64,000 nucleotides of DNA, from contig NZ_JAERMU010000008.1 in the NCBI RefSeq assembly GCF_016756775.1, positions 124,001-188,000 of the forward strand, given 5' to 3'. Made by a program: the position numbers and the translations under genes. Position 1 is the first letter of the stretch. Each line of letters begins with the position of its first letter. The notes beneath the pieces were generated by a model, which did no database searches, had not been told where the DNA came from, and worked only from the letters and a program-made list of their open reading frames with translations. This DNA is from Dryocola clanedunensis subsp. sulfonylureivorans (GTDB lineage Bacteria; Pseudomonadota; Gammaproteobacteria; Enterobacterales; Enterobacteriaceae). Of the stretch, positions 9,260 through 16,704 are shown in pieces.

Positions 9260-9972
9260 GAGTACTGATTGTTGATGACGAACTGCTGGCGCTCGAGAAT
9301 TTACGTTTGCTGCTGGAGGACGAAAGCGACATTGAGATCGTCGGGGAGTGCGCCAACGCCATAGAGGCGATTGGCACCGTTCATAAGCTCCGTCCCGACG
9401 TGGTGTTTCTGGATATTCATATGCCGCGCATCAGCGGGCTGGAGATGGTCGGCATGCTTGACGAGCAGCATCGCCCGCACATTGTTTTTCTCACCGCCTT
9501 TGATGAGTATGCGGTGCAGGCTTTTGAACAGTGCGCCTTTGACTACCTGCTGAAGCCCATTCAGACGGCACGTCTGCAAAAGACGCTGGACAGGCTGCGG
9601 CAGGGAAATCAGACGCAGGATGTCTCGACGTTGCCTGACTACCAGCAGCCGCTAAAATTTATCCCCTGTCTGAGCAACAGCCGAATCTGGCTGTTACAGA
9701 TGGAAGATGTGGCCTTTGTCAGCAGTCGGGTAGGCGGAGTGTACGTCACCCGGCAGGATGGCACGGAGAGCTTTACCGAGCTGACGTTGCGCACGCTGGA
9801 AACGCGCACGCCGCTGCTGCGCTGCCACCGGCAGTACCTGGTGAACATGAACTACCTGAAGGAGATCCGCCTGGAGGATAAAAATCAGGCGGAGCTGCTG
9901 CTGCGCGACGGGCAAATCGTGCCGGTCAGCCGCCGCTATCTGAAAGCGCTGAAGGAGACGGTGGGGCTGTAA
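9253..9972 (+). CDS. btsR: BtsR (YehT), LytTR response regulator
   Basis: Response regulator of 239 aa, the same length as E. coli BtsR. The receiver domain has the acidic pocket D8-D9, phosphoacceptor D54 in FLDIHMP, the Thr in FLTAFDEYA and the Lys in LLKPI. A C-terminal LytTR DNA-binding domain follows ([24 protein letters not shown]). It overlaps btsS by 7 nt, so the two are coupled. The expected target is the btsT promoter, where a matching tandem motif lies at 13600-13627. Confidence 0.95.
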   Translation: MLRVLIVDDELLALENLRLLLEDESDIEIVGECANAIEAIGTVHKLRPDVVFLDIHMPRISGLEMVGMLDEQHRPHIVFLTAFDEYAVQAFEQCAFDYLLKPIQTARLQKTLDRLRQGNQTQDVSTLPDYQQPLKFIPCLSNSRIWLLQMEDVAFVSSRVGGVYVTRQDGTESFTELTLRTLETRTPLLRCHRQYLVNMNYLKEIRLEDKNQAELLLRDGQIVPVSRRYLKALKETVGL

Positions 9973-9986
9973 AGCCCACCGTTGTA

Positions 9987-10949
9987 TCAGGCAGGCCGTA
10001 GCCGGGCAAAGGCCTCACGGATTTCGGCTTCGGGCAGCTGCAGACCAATGAACACCAGCGCGCTGCGCGGCGTTTCGTCCGGCTGCCATGGGCGATCCCA
10101 GTCTGCGCTGTACAGCCGCTGTACGCCCTGGAACAGCAGGCGGCACGGCTGCTCTTCGATCCACAGCATGCCTTTATAGCGCATCAAATTATCCGCAAAG
10201 CTGCTCAGCAGCTGTTCCATGACGGCAGACACAGCGGACAGCGCGACCGGGTAGTCCAGCTCCACAACAATAGACGAGACGGCGTTTTCAGCTGGCGCGA
10301 TGCGGTGGAAGAGGGGTTTTGCAACCACCACATCTTCTTCCAGCATAAAGCCGCGGGTATCAAACAGCAGCGTCAGGTCGATATCACCCTGAACCACTTT
10401 ATAAACGGGCGCGCGAGCGTTAATGCGCTGCAGCCGCTCAATCAGCTCGGGACTGTCGCCGGCAATATCAGTTTTGGTCAGCAGGATGCGGTCGGCATAG
10501 CCAATCTGCGACTGGGCAATAGCGAACTTATCCAGCTGCGAACCCGCATGCACCGCGTCCACCAGCGTGATAACCCCGTCCAGCAGATAGCGTTCGCAGA
10601 TGATTTCGTGGGCGAAGAAGGCCTGTAAAATCGGCCCCGGGTCAGCCATGCCGGTACACTCGATAACCAGCCGGTCAAAATAAACCTCGCCTTTGTCGTA
10701 GCCGTCCAGCAGATCCAGCAGCGCCGCTTCCAGCTCGCCGGAGCGGGTACAGCAGATGCAGCCGTTGGCAAGGGTGGTGATGCGGGTGGCGCCGTCGCCA
10801 AGCAGCTGGCTGTCGATGGGCATCTCACCAAATTCATTCTCGATAACCGCTATTTTATGATCCTGCTGCTTATGGAGAATTTGCTGCAAAAGGGTGGTTT
10901 TCCCTGCGCCGAGAAAGCCGGTTAAAACTGTTACCGCAATCGGGGTCAT
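9987..10949 (-). CDS. yjiA: YjiA, COG0523 G3E GTPase (metal-chaperone type)
   Basis: Cytoplasmic P-loop GTPase, 320 aa. The Walker A GFLGAGKTT is at residues 10-18, the metal-binding CxCC motif is NGCICC near residue 64, the Walker B-like ECTGMADPGP follows, and the guanine motif TKTD is in LLTKTDIAG. The start at 10949 (MTPIAVTVLTGFLG) has AGGAAAA upstream and matches E. coli YjiA; the longer frame is not needed. It is the last gene of btsT-yjiX-yjiA. In E. coli YjiA binds zinc and other transition metals, but the client protein is unknown, and why it accompanies a pyruvate importer is also unknown. Confidence 0.93.
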   Translation of the reverse strand: MTPIAVTVLTGFLGAGKTTLLQQILHKQQDHKIAVIENEFGEMPIDSQLLGDGATRITTLANGCICCTRSGELEAALLDLLDGYDKGEVYFDRLVIECTGMADPGPILQAFFAHEIICERYLLDGVITLVDAVHAGSQLDKFAIAQSQIGYADRILLTKTDIAGDSPELIERLQRINARAPVYKVVQGDIDLTLLFDTRGFMLEEDVVVAKPLFHRIAPAENAVSSIVVELDYPVALSAVSAVMEQLLSSFADNLMRYKGMLWIEEQPCRLLFQGVQRLYSADWDRPWQPDETPRSALVFIGLQLPEAEIREAFARLRPA

Positions 10950-10960
10950 AATTTTTCCTG

Positions 10961-11164
10961 TTAACAACAACGCATTCCGCCTTTACCGTCCCCGCCATAG
11001 CGCGCCTGCTGGCGTTCACGGAAAAACTCTTTGTAGGTCATCACGGGCTTATCCGGATGGTTAGTCTGCATATGCAAAACGTAGGTATCGTAATCCGGGA
11101 TGCCTACCAGCATGCGGGCGGCCTGGCCGAGATACTTTTTTGCCGCGCCTAAGTTATCAAACAT
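10961..11164 (-). CDS. yjiX: YjiX, YbdD/YjiX family small protein
   Basis: A 67-aa protein ([20 protein letters not shown]) of the YbdD/YjiX family, whose members always follow CstA-type pyruvate or peptide carriers. The conserved core [18 protein letters not shown] is present and the C-terminus ends GGMRCC with vicinal cysteines. A GAGGTGA ribosome site precedes the ATG. Role unknown; the constant pairing with BtsT/CstA suggests it assists carrier assembly or stability. It lies between btsT and yjiA with 11 nt to yjiA. Confidence 0.9.
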   Translation of the reverse strand: MFDNLGAAKKYLGQAARMLVGIPDYDTYVLHMQTNHPDKPVMTYKEFFRERQQARYGGDGKGGMRCC

Positions 11165-11252
11165 ACGTCACCTCTGGAGCTTGCTGAAACCTCTTTTGCA
11201 GATTGGATAAACGCAGCGTCACCCGTTAGCTTCACCTGTCGAAGCAGGCAAA

Positions 11253-11290
11253 GCGGTGGATGACGCTGACGCTTATCCCCCCTACAAAAC
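11253..11290. repeat. REP-like element between btsT and yjiX
   Basis: A GTGGATGACGCTGACGCTTATC-type core, shortened here, with flanking GGGG/CCCC arms, of the same family as the array at 45.8-46.2 kb. It sits inside the btsT-yjiX-yjiA operon, where REP sequences often protect upstream mRNA and lower downstream expression. Confidence 0.65.
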
Positions 11291-11297
11291 CCAGAGA

Positions 11298-13451
11298 TTA
11301 ATGACCGTTGGAGATCTCAATGCCGCCTTCAGGCACCGGCACAAACGGCGTCTCTTTGTCGGTTCGCTGGTCGTTATTACGGGCCTGCTTAATCGCGCGG
11401 ATGCCGTAGAAAATAATGCTGTACACCACGATCAGGAACAGGATGCTCAGCCCGGCGTTAGTATAGTTGTTGATGACGATGTGGTGCATGTTGCTGATTT
11501 GCTCCGGCGTCAGATCCGCACCGGCGTTAGCGATGCGCTCTTTATACTGGCCGGCCATATAGAAGAAGCCTTCCATCTGCGGATTGGTGCTGAACAGCTT
11601 CATGCCCAGCGCCCAGGTAGTGCAGAGCAGCAGCCACAGTGCAGGCACCACGGTAACCCAGATATAGCGGGTGCGTTTCATCTTCACCAGCACGACGGTG
11701 GCGAGGATCAGCGCGACGGCGGCCAGCATCTGGTTCGAAATACCAAACAGCGGCCACAGGCTTTTCACGCCGCCTAACGGATCGACCACGCCCTGATACA
11801 GCAGATAGCCCCACAGGCCAACACAGCCAGCGGTGCCGATAATACCTGCCACCAGCGAATCGGTTTTTTTCAACCCCGGGATAAAGTTACCCAGCAGATC
11901 CTGCAGCATAAAGCGGCCGGAACGCGTGCCCGCATCCAGCGCCGTCAGGATAAACAGGGCTTCAAACAGAATACCGAAGTGATACCAGAAGCCCATGTCC
12001 GCCAGCGGCATGATCTTGTGGAATACGTGCGCAATCCCTACCGCAAGCGTAGGAGCACCGCCCGCGCGGTTCAGCACGGATGGCTCGCCGATATCTTTCG
12101 CCGTTTGCAGGATCTGCTCAGGGGAGATAACAAAGCCCCAGGAGCTGACGGTGGCGGCGGCATGGGCGGTCACGTCTTTTAGCTGCGCCATGATAAGCGG
12201 TGCGTTCTCACCGCCCAGCTCGTGCAGGTTTGGCATGGTAATGCCCAGGCCCGCAGGCGGCGTATTCATGGCGAAGTAGAGGCCCGGTTCGATGATAGAA
12301 GCGGCAACCAGCGCCATCACCGCCACAAAAGACTCCATCAGCATGGCGCCATAGCCAATGAAACGCGCGTCGGTTTCGCAGGCCAGCAGTTTTGGCGTGG
12401 TGCCGGAGGCGATCAGCGCGTGGAAACCAGACACCGCACCGCAGGCAATAGTAATAAACAGGAACGGGAACAGCGCGCCTTTCCACAGCGGGCCAGTGCC
12501 GTCCGTGTACTGGGTCAGTGCAGGCATTTTCAGCTCAGGATTCAGGATCACGATGCCGATGGCCAGCCCGACGATAACGCCGATTTTCAGGAAGGTCGCC
12601 AGGTAGTCGCGCGGGGCCAGAATCAGCCAGACCGGCAGCAGGGCGGAGACAAACGCGTAGCCAACCAGGGCAAAGGTGATGGTGGTATCTTTAAAGGTCA
12701 GCGCCGGGCCCCAGTACGGGTCGTGGGCAATCACGCCGCCGAACCAGATGGAAGCCACCAGCAGGATCACGCCAATCACCGAGATCTCGCCCACGCGCCC
12801 AGGACGGATGTAGCGCATGTAGATCCCCATAAACAGGGCAATCGGCACCGTTGAGCAAACGGTAAACACGCCCCACGGGCTTTCCGCCAGCGCCTTAACC
12901 ACGATTAAGGCCAGCACGGCCAGAATAATAATCATGATCAGGAAGCAGCCGAACAGGGCGATAGTGCCGGGAACCGGGCCCATCTCTTCTTTGATCATCT
13001 CGCCCAGGGAAGCCCCGTTACGGCGCGAGGAGATAAACAGCACCATAAAGTCCTGCACGGCACCGGCCAGTACAACGCCCGCCAGCAGCCACAGCACGCC
13101 GGGTAAATAACCCATCTGCGCGGCAAGCACCGGCCCGACCAGCGGACCCGCCCCGGCGATAGCGGCAAAATGGTGGCCGAACAGCACGTTGCGGTTCGTT
13201 GGCACGTAGTTCAGTCCGTCGTTGTTCAGCACGGCTGGCGTCGCGCGGTTAGGGTCGAGCTGCATAACCTTTTGCGCAATGTAGAGGCTGTAGTAGCGAT
13301 AGGCCACGATATAAACCGAGACCGAAGCCACGACTATCCACAGCGCGCTGATATGTTCACCCCGTCGCAGGGCAACCACGCCCAGGCAGCAGGCGCCGAG
13401 GATGGCAATCACCATCCATGGCAGGTGCTTGAATATCTTATTTTTGTTCAT
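11298..13451 (-). CDS. btsT: BtsT (YjiY), pyruvate:H+ symporter of the CstA family
   Basis: Inner-membrane carrier of 717 aa (E. coli 716) with about 18 hydrophobic segments. Family hallmarks are FGHHFAAIAGAGPLVGP, VQDFMVLFISSRRNGASLGEM and IACGAVSGFHALIASGTTPKLL. It imports pyruvate with high specificity. Two starts exist; ATG at 13451 (MNKNKIFKHLPW) is preferred because GGGA lies 7 nt upstream, while the ATG at 13457 is too close to it. The gene heads btsT-yjiX-yjiA and is the known target of BtsSR, whose genes lie just beyond yjiA. A tandem BtsR-type motif and a CRP-like site lie upstream. Confidence 0.95.
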   Translation of the reverse strand: MNKNKIFKHLPWMVIAILGACCLGVVALRRGEHISALWIVVASVSVYIVAYRYYSLYIAQKVMQLDPNRATPAVLNNDGLNYVPTNRNVLFGHHFAAIAGAGPLVGPVLAAQMGYLPGVLWLLAGVVLAGAVQDFMVLFISSRRNGASLGEMIKEEMGPVPGTIALFGCFLIMIIILAVLALIVVKALAESPWGVFTVCSTVPIALFMGIYMRYIRPGRVGEISVIGVILLVASIWFGGVIAHDPYWGPALTFKDTTITFALVGYAFVSALLPVWLILAPRDYLATFLKIGVIVGLAIGIVILNPELKMPALTQYTDGTGPLWKGALFPFLFITIACGAVSGFHALIASGTTPKLLACETDARFIGYGAMLMESFVAVMALVAASIIEPGLYFAMNTPPAGLGITMPNLHELGGENAPLIMAQLKDVTAHAAATVSSWGFVISPEQILQTAKDIGEPSVLNRAGGAPTLAVGIAHVFHKIMPLADMGFWYHFGILFEALFILTALDAGTRSGRFMLQDLLGNFIPGLKKTDSLVAGIIGTAGCVGLWGYLLYQGVVDPLGGVKSLWPLFGISNQMLAAVALILATVVLVKMKRTRYIWVTVVPALWLLLCTTWALGMKLFSTNPQMEGFFYMAGQYKERIANAGADLTPEQISNMHHIVINNYTNAGLSILFLIVVYSIIFYGIRAIKQARNNDQRTDKETPFVPVPEGGIEISNGH

Positions 13452-13599
13452 AATCATCCCAGTGTTTAATGACCAGCGAAATTCCCTCTCAGGCTTGTCC
13501 GTTCAGGCTTAATGTCAGAGGGAGCCTGTTTTCGGGCAACAGGGTGCCAAATCTGGCGGCCCGAAAGGGGAAAAATTGCCCAGCGGTCACAGAGGGGAA

Positions 13600-13627
13600 T
13601 AAGCGGTTATCTGACGGGATAAGCGGT
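13600..13627 (-). promoter_or_regulatory. Candidate BtsR operator upstream of btsT
   Basis: On the btsT coding strand the octamer ACCGCTTA occurs twice (13620-13627 and 13600-13607) separated by 12 bp, as part of an 11-bp exact direct repeat. It matches my recollection of the published YehT/BtsR motif, two ACC(G/A)CT(C/T)A boxes about 13 bp apart. It lies about 150-175 nt upstream of the btsT start. Confidence 0.75.
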
Positions 13628-13654
13628 TAAGGGGAGGCAAAACGGCCTGAAATT

Positions 13655-13670
13655 TGCGAGTCAGATCACG
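13655..13670 (-). promoter_or_regulatory. Candidate CRP site upstream of btsT
   Basis: TGCGA-N6-TCACG, one mismatch per half-site from the TGTGA-N6-TCACA consensus, lies 28 bp further upstream than the BtsR repeat. E. coli btsT depends on cAMP-CRP, which supports the call, but one degenerate site alone is modest evidence. Confidence 0.5.
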
Positions 13671-13735
13671 GTGAACGGGGCGAAGGCCAGCAAAACGTCA
13701 GCCGTCGCGCCTCGTTATTAGGGATTTAAATAGCC

Positions 13736-15154
13736 TCAGGCCCGGTGTGGCTGGCGGCGTCGGTTACGCAGGCTGCTGAATCCAATGGCTAAAATCGTAG
13801 CTGCCGCAGCCAGCCACAGGCTCATGCGCACCGCCTGAGCTTCCTGCATCACGCCAGCTCCCGAGTGCAGCCAGAACGACAGAATCACCCCGACCAGCGC
13901 CGCGCCCAGGCATTGCCCAAAAGTACGCATTACCGCCAGCACGCCAGAGGCATAGCCGCTGTTTTCTCGCGACGCGTTAGCCAGCATCTCGCGGTTGTTG
14001 GGGGTTTGAAAACAGCCGAACCCGAGGCCGCAAATCAGGCTGCGCAGCGCGATATCCCAGGTCTGAGCCTGTTCCGGCAGGAGCGCGAGCAGGATCAGAC
14101 CGGCGGCAAATACGCACAGCCCAACGGTGGAAATCATTGCGGGCGGATAGCGGTCCGCCAGGCGTCCGGCGTGCGGGGCGGCAAGCATGATGCCAACCGG
14201 CCACGGCATAAACAGCAGCGCCGAAACGAAAACGCTGTGGCCGTAGACGCTCTGGAACAGGAACGGCAGGGCGACGAACGTGATGCCCTGGCTGACAAAA
14301 GAAGCAAGCGAGGTGAGCGCAGCAAGAGAGAATCGCGATGAGGCGAACATTTCAAGCGGCAGCAGCGGCTGCGCGGCGCGGCGTTGACGCCAGATAAACA
14401 GCCCGGCCGCGGCGATGGCGGTCAGACCATAGGCCGATGCGCTGAGCAGCTCGTGAGCGTCTGCTTTGGCAAAGCTATCTGCCGCCACGATCAGTGCGCC
14501 GAGCATAACGGCCGAAAGCAGGGCGCCCGCGTAGTCAAAAGGTTTGCTCTGGCTGGTCTGATTGGCGGGCAAAACTCGCAGGCTGAGCAGAAACGCGATA
14601 ACGCCCAGCGGAACGTTTATGGCGAACAGCCACGGCCAGCCTAAAGAAGAGAGCAGGGTGCCGCCGAGCAGCGGCGCGACGGCGGTGCTGGTGGCAATCA
14701 GCAGGGCGTTCATGCCGAGGATGCGCCCCAGCAGCCGGTTGGGGAATATTGTCCGCAGGATGGCGGGTGCGATGCTCAACGTTGCCGCGCCGCCGATCCC
14801 CTGAACGATGCGCATCACGACCAGCATATCGAGAGAGGAAGAGAGCGCACAGCCGAGTGAGGCAAAGGTGAACAGCGCCAGGCCAAAGGTGAACAGGCGG
14901 CGGAAGCCAAGGCGGGTGGCGAGGGCGGCGAAAATCGCCAGCGTCATTGCCGCAGATAATAAATAGCCGTTGGCGACCCAGACGGACGCGCCTGCCGTCA
15001 CGTTCAGCGCCTTTGCAATCTGTGGAAGAGCGATATTAACCATCGAGCCGTCGAAGACCGCCATCGTTGTGGTGGTCATTACTGCGATTGTCGCTAAACG
15101 CCGCTCGCGCCCCGGAAGTCCTTCATCGCCGGGTTGATCTGAAAAAAGTGACAT
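13736..15154 (-). CDS. MFS multidrug-type efflux pump, DHA2 (14-TM) family
   Basis: A 472-aa membrane protein with 14 hydrophobic segments. DHA2 features are FDGSMVNIALPQIAKAL in the first helix (motif D1-like), the antiporter motif region and GWPWLFAINVPLG after the fifth helix. It resembles SmvA/QacA-type proton antiporters that expel cationic or aromatic compounds, but the substrate cannot be told from sequence. A LysR-type regulator is divergently encoded 130 bp away and probably controls it. No membrane-fusion partner is adjacent, so it would act alone in the inner membrane. Confidence 0.85.
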   Translation of the reverse strand: MSLFSDQPGDEGLPGRERRLATIAVMTTTTMAVFDGSMVNIALPQIAKALNVTAGASVWVANGYLLSAAMTLAIFAALATRLGFRRLFTFGLALFTFASLGCALSSSLDMLVVMRIVQGIGGAATLSIAPAILRTIFPNRLLGRILGMNALLIATSTAVAPLLGGTLLSSLGWPWLFAINVPLGVIAFLLSLRVLPANQTSQSKPFDYAGALLSAVMLGALIVAADSFAKADAHELLSASAYGLTAIAAAGLFIWRQRRAAQPLLPLEMFASSRFSLAALTSLASFVSQGITFVALPFLFQSVYGHSVFVSALLFMPWPVGIMLAAPHAGRLADRYPPAMISTVGLCVFAAGLILLALLPEQAQTWDIALRSLICGLGFGCFQTPNNREMLANASRENSGYASGVLAVMRTFGQCLGAALVGVILSFWLHSGAGVMQEAQAVRMSLWLAAAATILAIGFSSLRNRRRQPHRA

Positions 15155-15283
15155 TAACTACCTCTGCCGTTCGGTGGGGAATTGTCGATGCGGGGACTAT
15201 AGCCAGCGGGGAGATAAGGCGGAAGGCGCAGCGGTTGCAGTTATAACCTGCACGAAACGCCATATGTGATGCTAAGATGCGGT

Positions 15284-16198
15284 ATGACTGAACCAGATCT
15301 CAATTTACTCATCGCCCTCGACACGTTTCTGGCTGAAGGAAGCGTGGCCGGGGCTGCCCGCCGCCTGGGATTAAGCGCTTCGGCGATGAGCCGCACGCTC
15401 GGCCGCCTGCGAACGGCTACGGGCGATCCTCTGCTGGTGAGAGCGGGGCGCAACATGGTGCTCACGCCCTATGCAGAAGCGATCCGCGAGCGGGCGCGAA
15501 ATGCGGCATTTGAAGCTCGTGCGCTGCTCAGCCTTTCAACCTCGGAACTCTCCCTCACCACGCTGGAACGCACTTTTGTCATCCGGGCCAATGATGGCTT
15601 TGTTGAAGCGTTTGGCGCGCAGCTGATAGCGGCGGCCGCAAGCACCGCACCGCTCGCACGCCTGCGCTTTGCGCCAAAGCCCGAAAAGAGCGCGAAACAC
15701 CTGCGGGAGGGGCTGGTCGATCTGGAGATTGGTACGCTGGGGGAGATGGGGCCGGAAATCCGCCTACAGGCTCTGTTCAGAGACCATTTTGTCGGCGTGG
15801 TGAGGAGAGGGCACCCGCTGTCAGAGGTGGCCGTCATAAGCGCTGAGCACTATGTTGCCTTCGGTCATGTCGTGGCGTCGCGCCGGGAGCGAGTGACGGG
15901 ACCGGTGGACGAAGCGCTGGCGGATATCGGTTTGCAGCGCAATATTGCCGCTATTGTACCGAGTTTCCCGGCCTCGCTGGCGGTGGCAAAAGCTTCCGAT
16001 CTTATCGCGCTGGTGCCTGGCTTATTTCTGCTAAATCAGCCGGCGGACGCGTTTTATGTGTTTGAACTCCCGGTAAAAACCAGGGGGCTGACCGTTTCAC
16101 AGATGTGGCATCCCCGTAACGAAGTTGACCCTGCTCAGCGTTGGTTAAGACGGCTGGTGCTGGACGTTTGTCGCGAGCAGCTGCCCGCCAGCCGTTGA
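15284..16198 (+). CDS. LysR-family transcriptional regulator, divergent from the MFS pump
   Basis: A 304-aa regulator with an N-terminal winged HTH (DLNLLIALDTFLAEGSVAGAARRLGLSASAMSRTLGRL in outline, LNLL...SASAMSRTL) and a C-terminal effector domain. ATG 15284 (MTEPDLNLL) is preferred over an ATG six codons earlier because it aligns with the family N-terminus. The head-to-head layout with the efflux gene, 129 bp apart, is typical of LysR regulators that control the divergent gene. Effector unknown. Confidence 0.85.
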   Translation: MTEPDLNLLIALDTFLAEGSVAGAARRLGLSASAMSRTLGRLRTATGDPLLVRAGRNMVLTPYAEAIRERARNAAFEARALLSLSTSELSLTTLERTFVIRANDGFVEAFGAQLIAAAASTAPLARLRFAPKPEKSAKHLREGLVDLEIGTLGEMGPEIRLQALFRDHFVGVVRRGHPLSEVAVISAEHYVAFGHVVASRRERVTGPVDEALADIGLQRNIAAIVPSFPASLAVAKASDLIALVPGLFLLNQPADAFYVFELPVKTRGLTVSQMWHPRNEVDPAQRWLRRLVLDVCREQLPASR

Positions 16199-16306
16199 TA
16201 TTCATTTTCAGCGGCCCAGGCCGCACGTTTGCGGATCTCTGCCGACTTACATATAGTTAACAAAGGAACAAACCTATATCGCTAACTTATGATTCAAGGA
16301 GATCCA

Positions 16307-16600
16307 ATGGGTGCTTTAAGAGTGACTGTGCTGTTGTTTTCCTGCCTGTTTTATATCAACGCCCAGGCAGATTCACCCTTCAGGGACCTTCAGTTTGGGG
16401 AGAATAAACTGCAGATCCTGAGCGATCTGAAAAAAATCTGTCACACGCAAAAGCCGATGACAGACGATGCGCTGGCCAACAAACTGCTCGCCTCAGATGA
16501 AAATAAAGCGCATCTCCGCGACGCCAGAATAGCGCTTGAGCGGAACAATCAGCAAAACTACTGGGACGCGCTGGGCAAAGTAGAGTGCCCGGAAATGTGA
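16307..16600 (+). CDS. yicS: Small periplasmic protein, YicS-like
   Basis: A 97-aa secreted protein. ATG 16307 is preceded by AAGGAG at 16296-16301; an earlier in-frame ATG lacks such a site. Residues 1-21 form a signal peptide (MGALRVTVLLFSCLFYINAQA) with cleavage before DSPF. The mature part has the pattern SPFRDLQFG...C...YWDALGKVEC, with two cysteines that could form a disulfide. Length and motif pattern fit E. coli YicS, whose function is not known. Identification is from memory and moderately sure. Confidence 0.65.
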   Translation: MGALRVTVLLFSCLFYINAQADSPFRDLQFGENKLQILSDLKKICHTQKPMTDDALANKLLASDENKAHLRDARIALERNNQQNYWDALGKVECPEM

Positions 16601-16620
16601 AGGTGCAGAAAAGCTGTGAG

Positions 16621-16694
16621 GTCGGGTGACGCTTGCGCTTATCCGACCTGCGCCTCAGTTGGTAGGGTAGATAACCGCAAACGTCATTCACCGC
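16621..16694. repeat. Inverted pair of REP-like elements (BIME)
   Basis: A palindromic unit (16621-16647, GTCGG...CCGAC around GACGCTTGCGCTTATC) is followed by an inverted, diverged unit (about 16661-16694). The pair lies between the convergent yicS-like and pqqU genes, the usual place for REP pairs. Confidence 0.6.
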
Positions 16695-16704
16695 AGAGAG
16701 TGAA

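Noticed and set aside
12222-12854. Plus-strand 210-codon frame opposite btsT
   Set aside because: Shadow of the BtsT gene with the charged, Gln/His-rich composition of an antisense frame.
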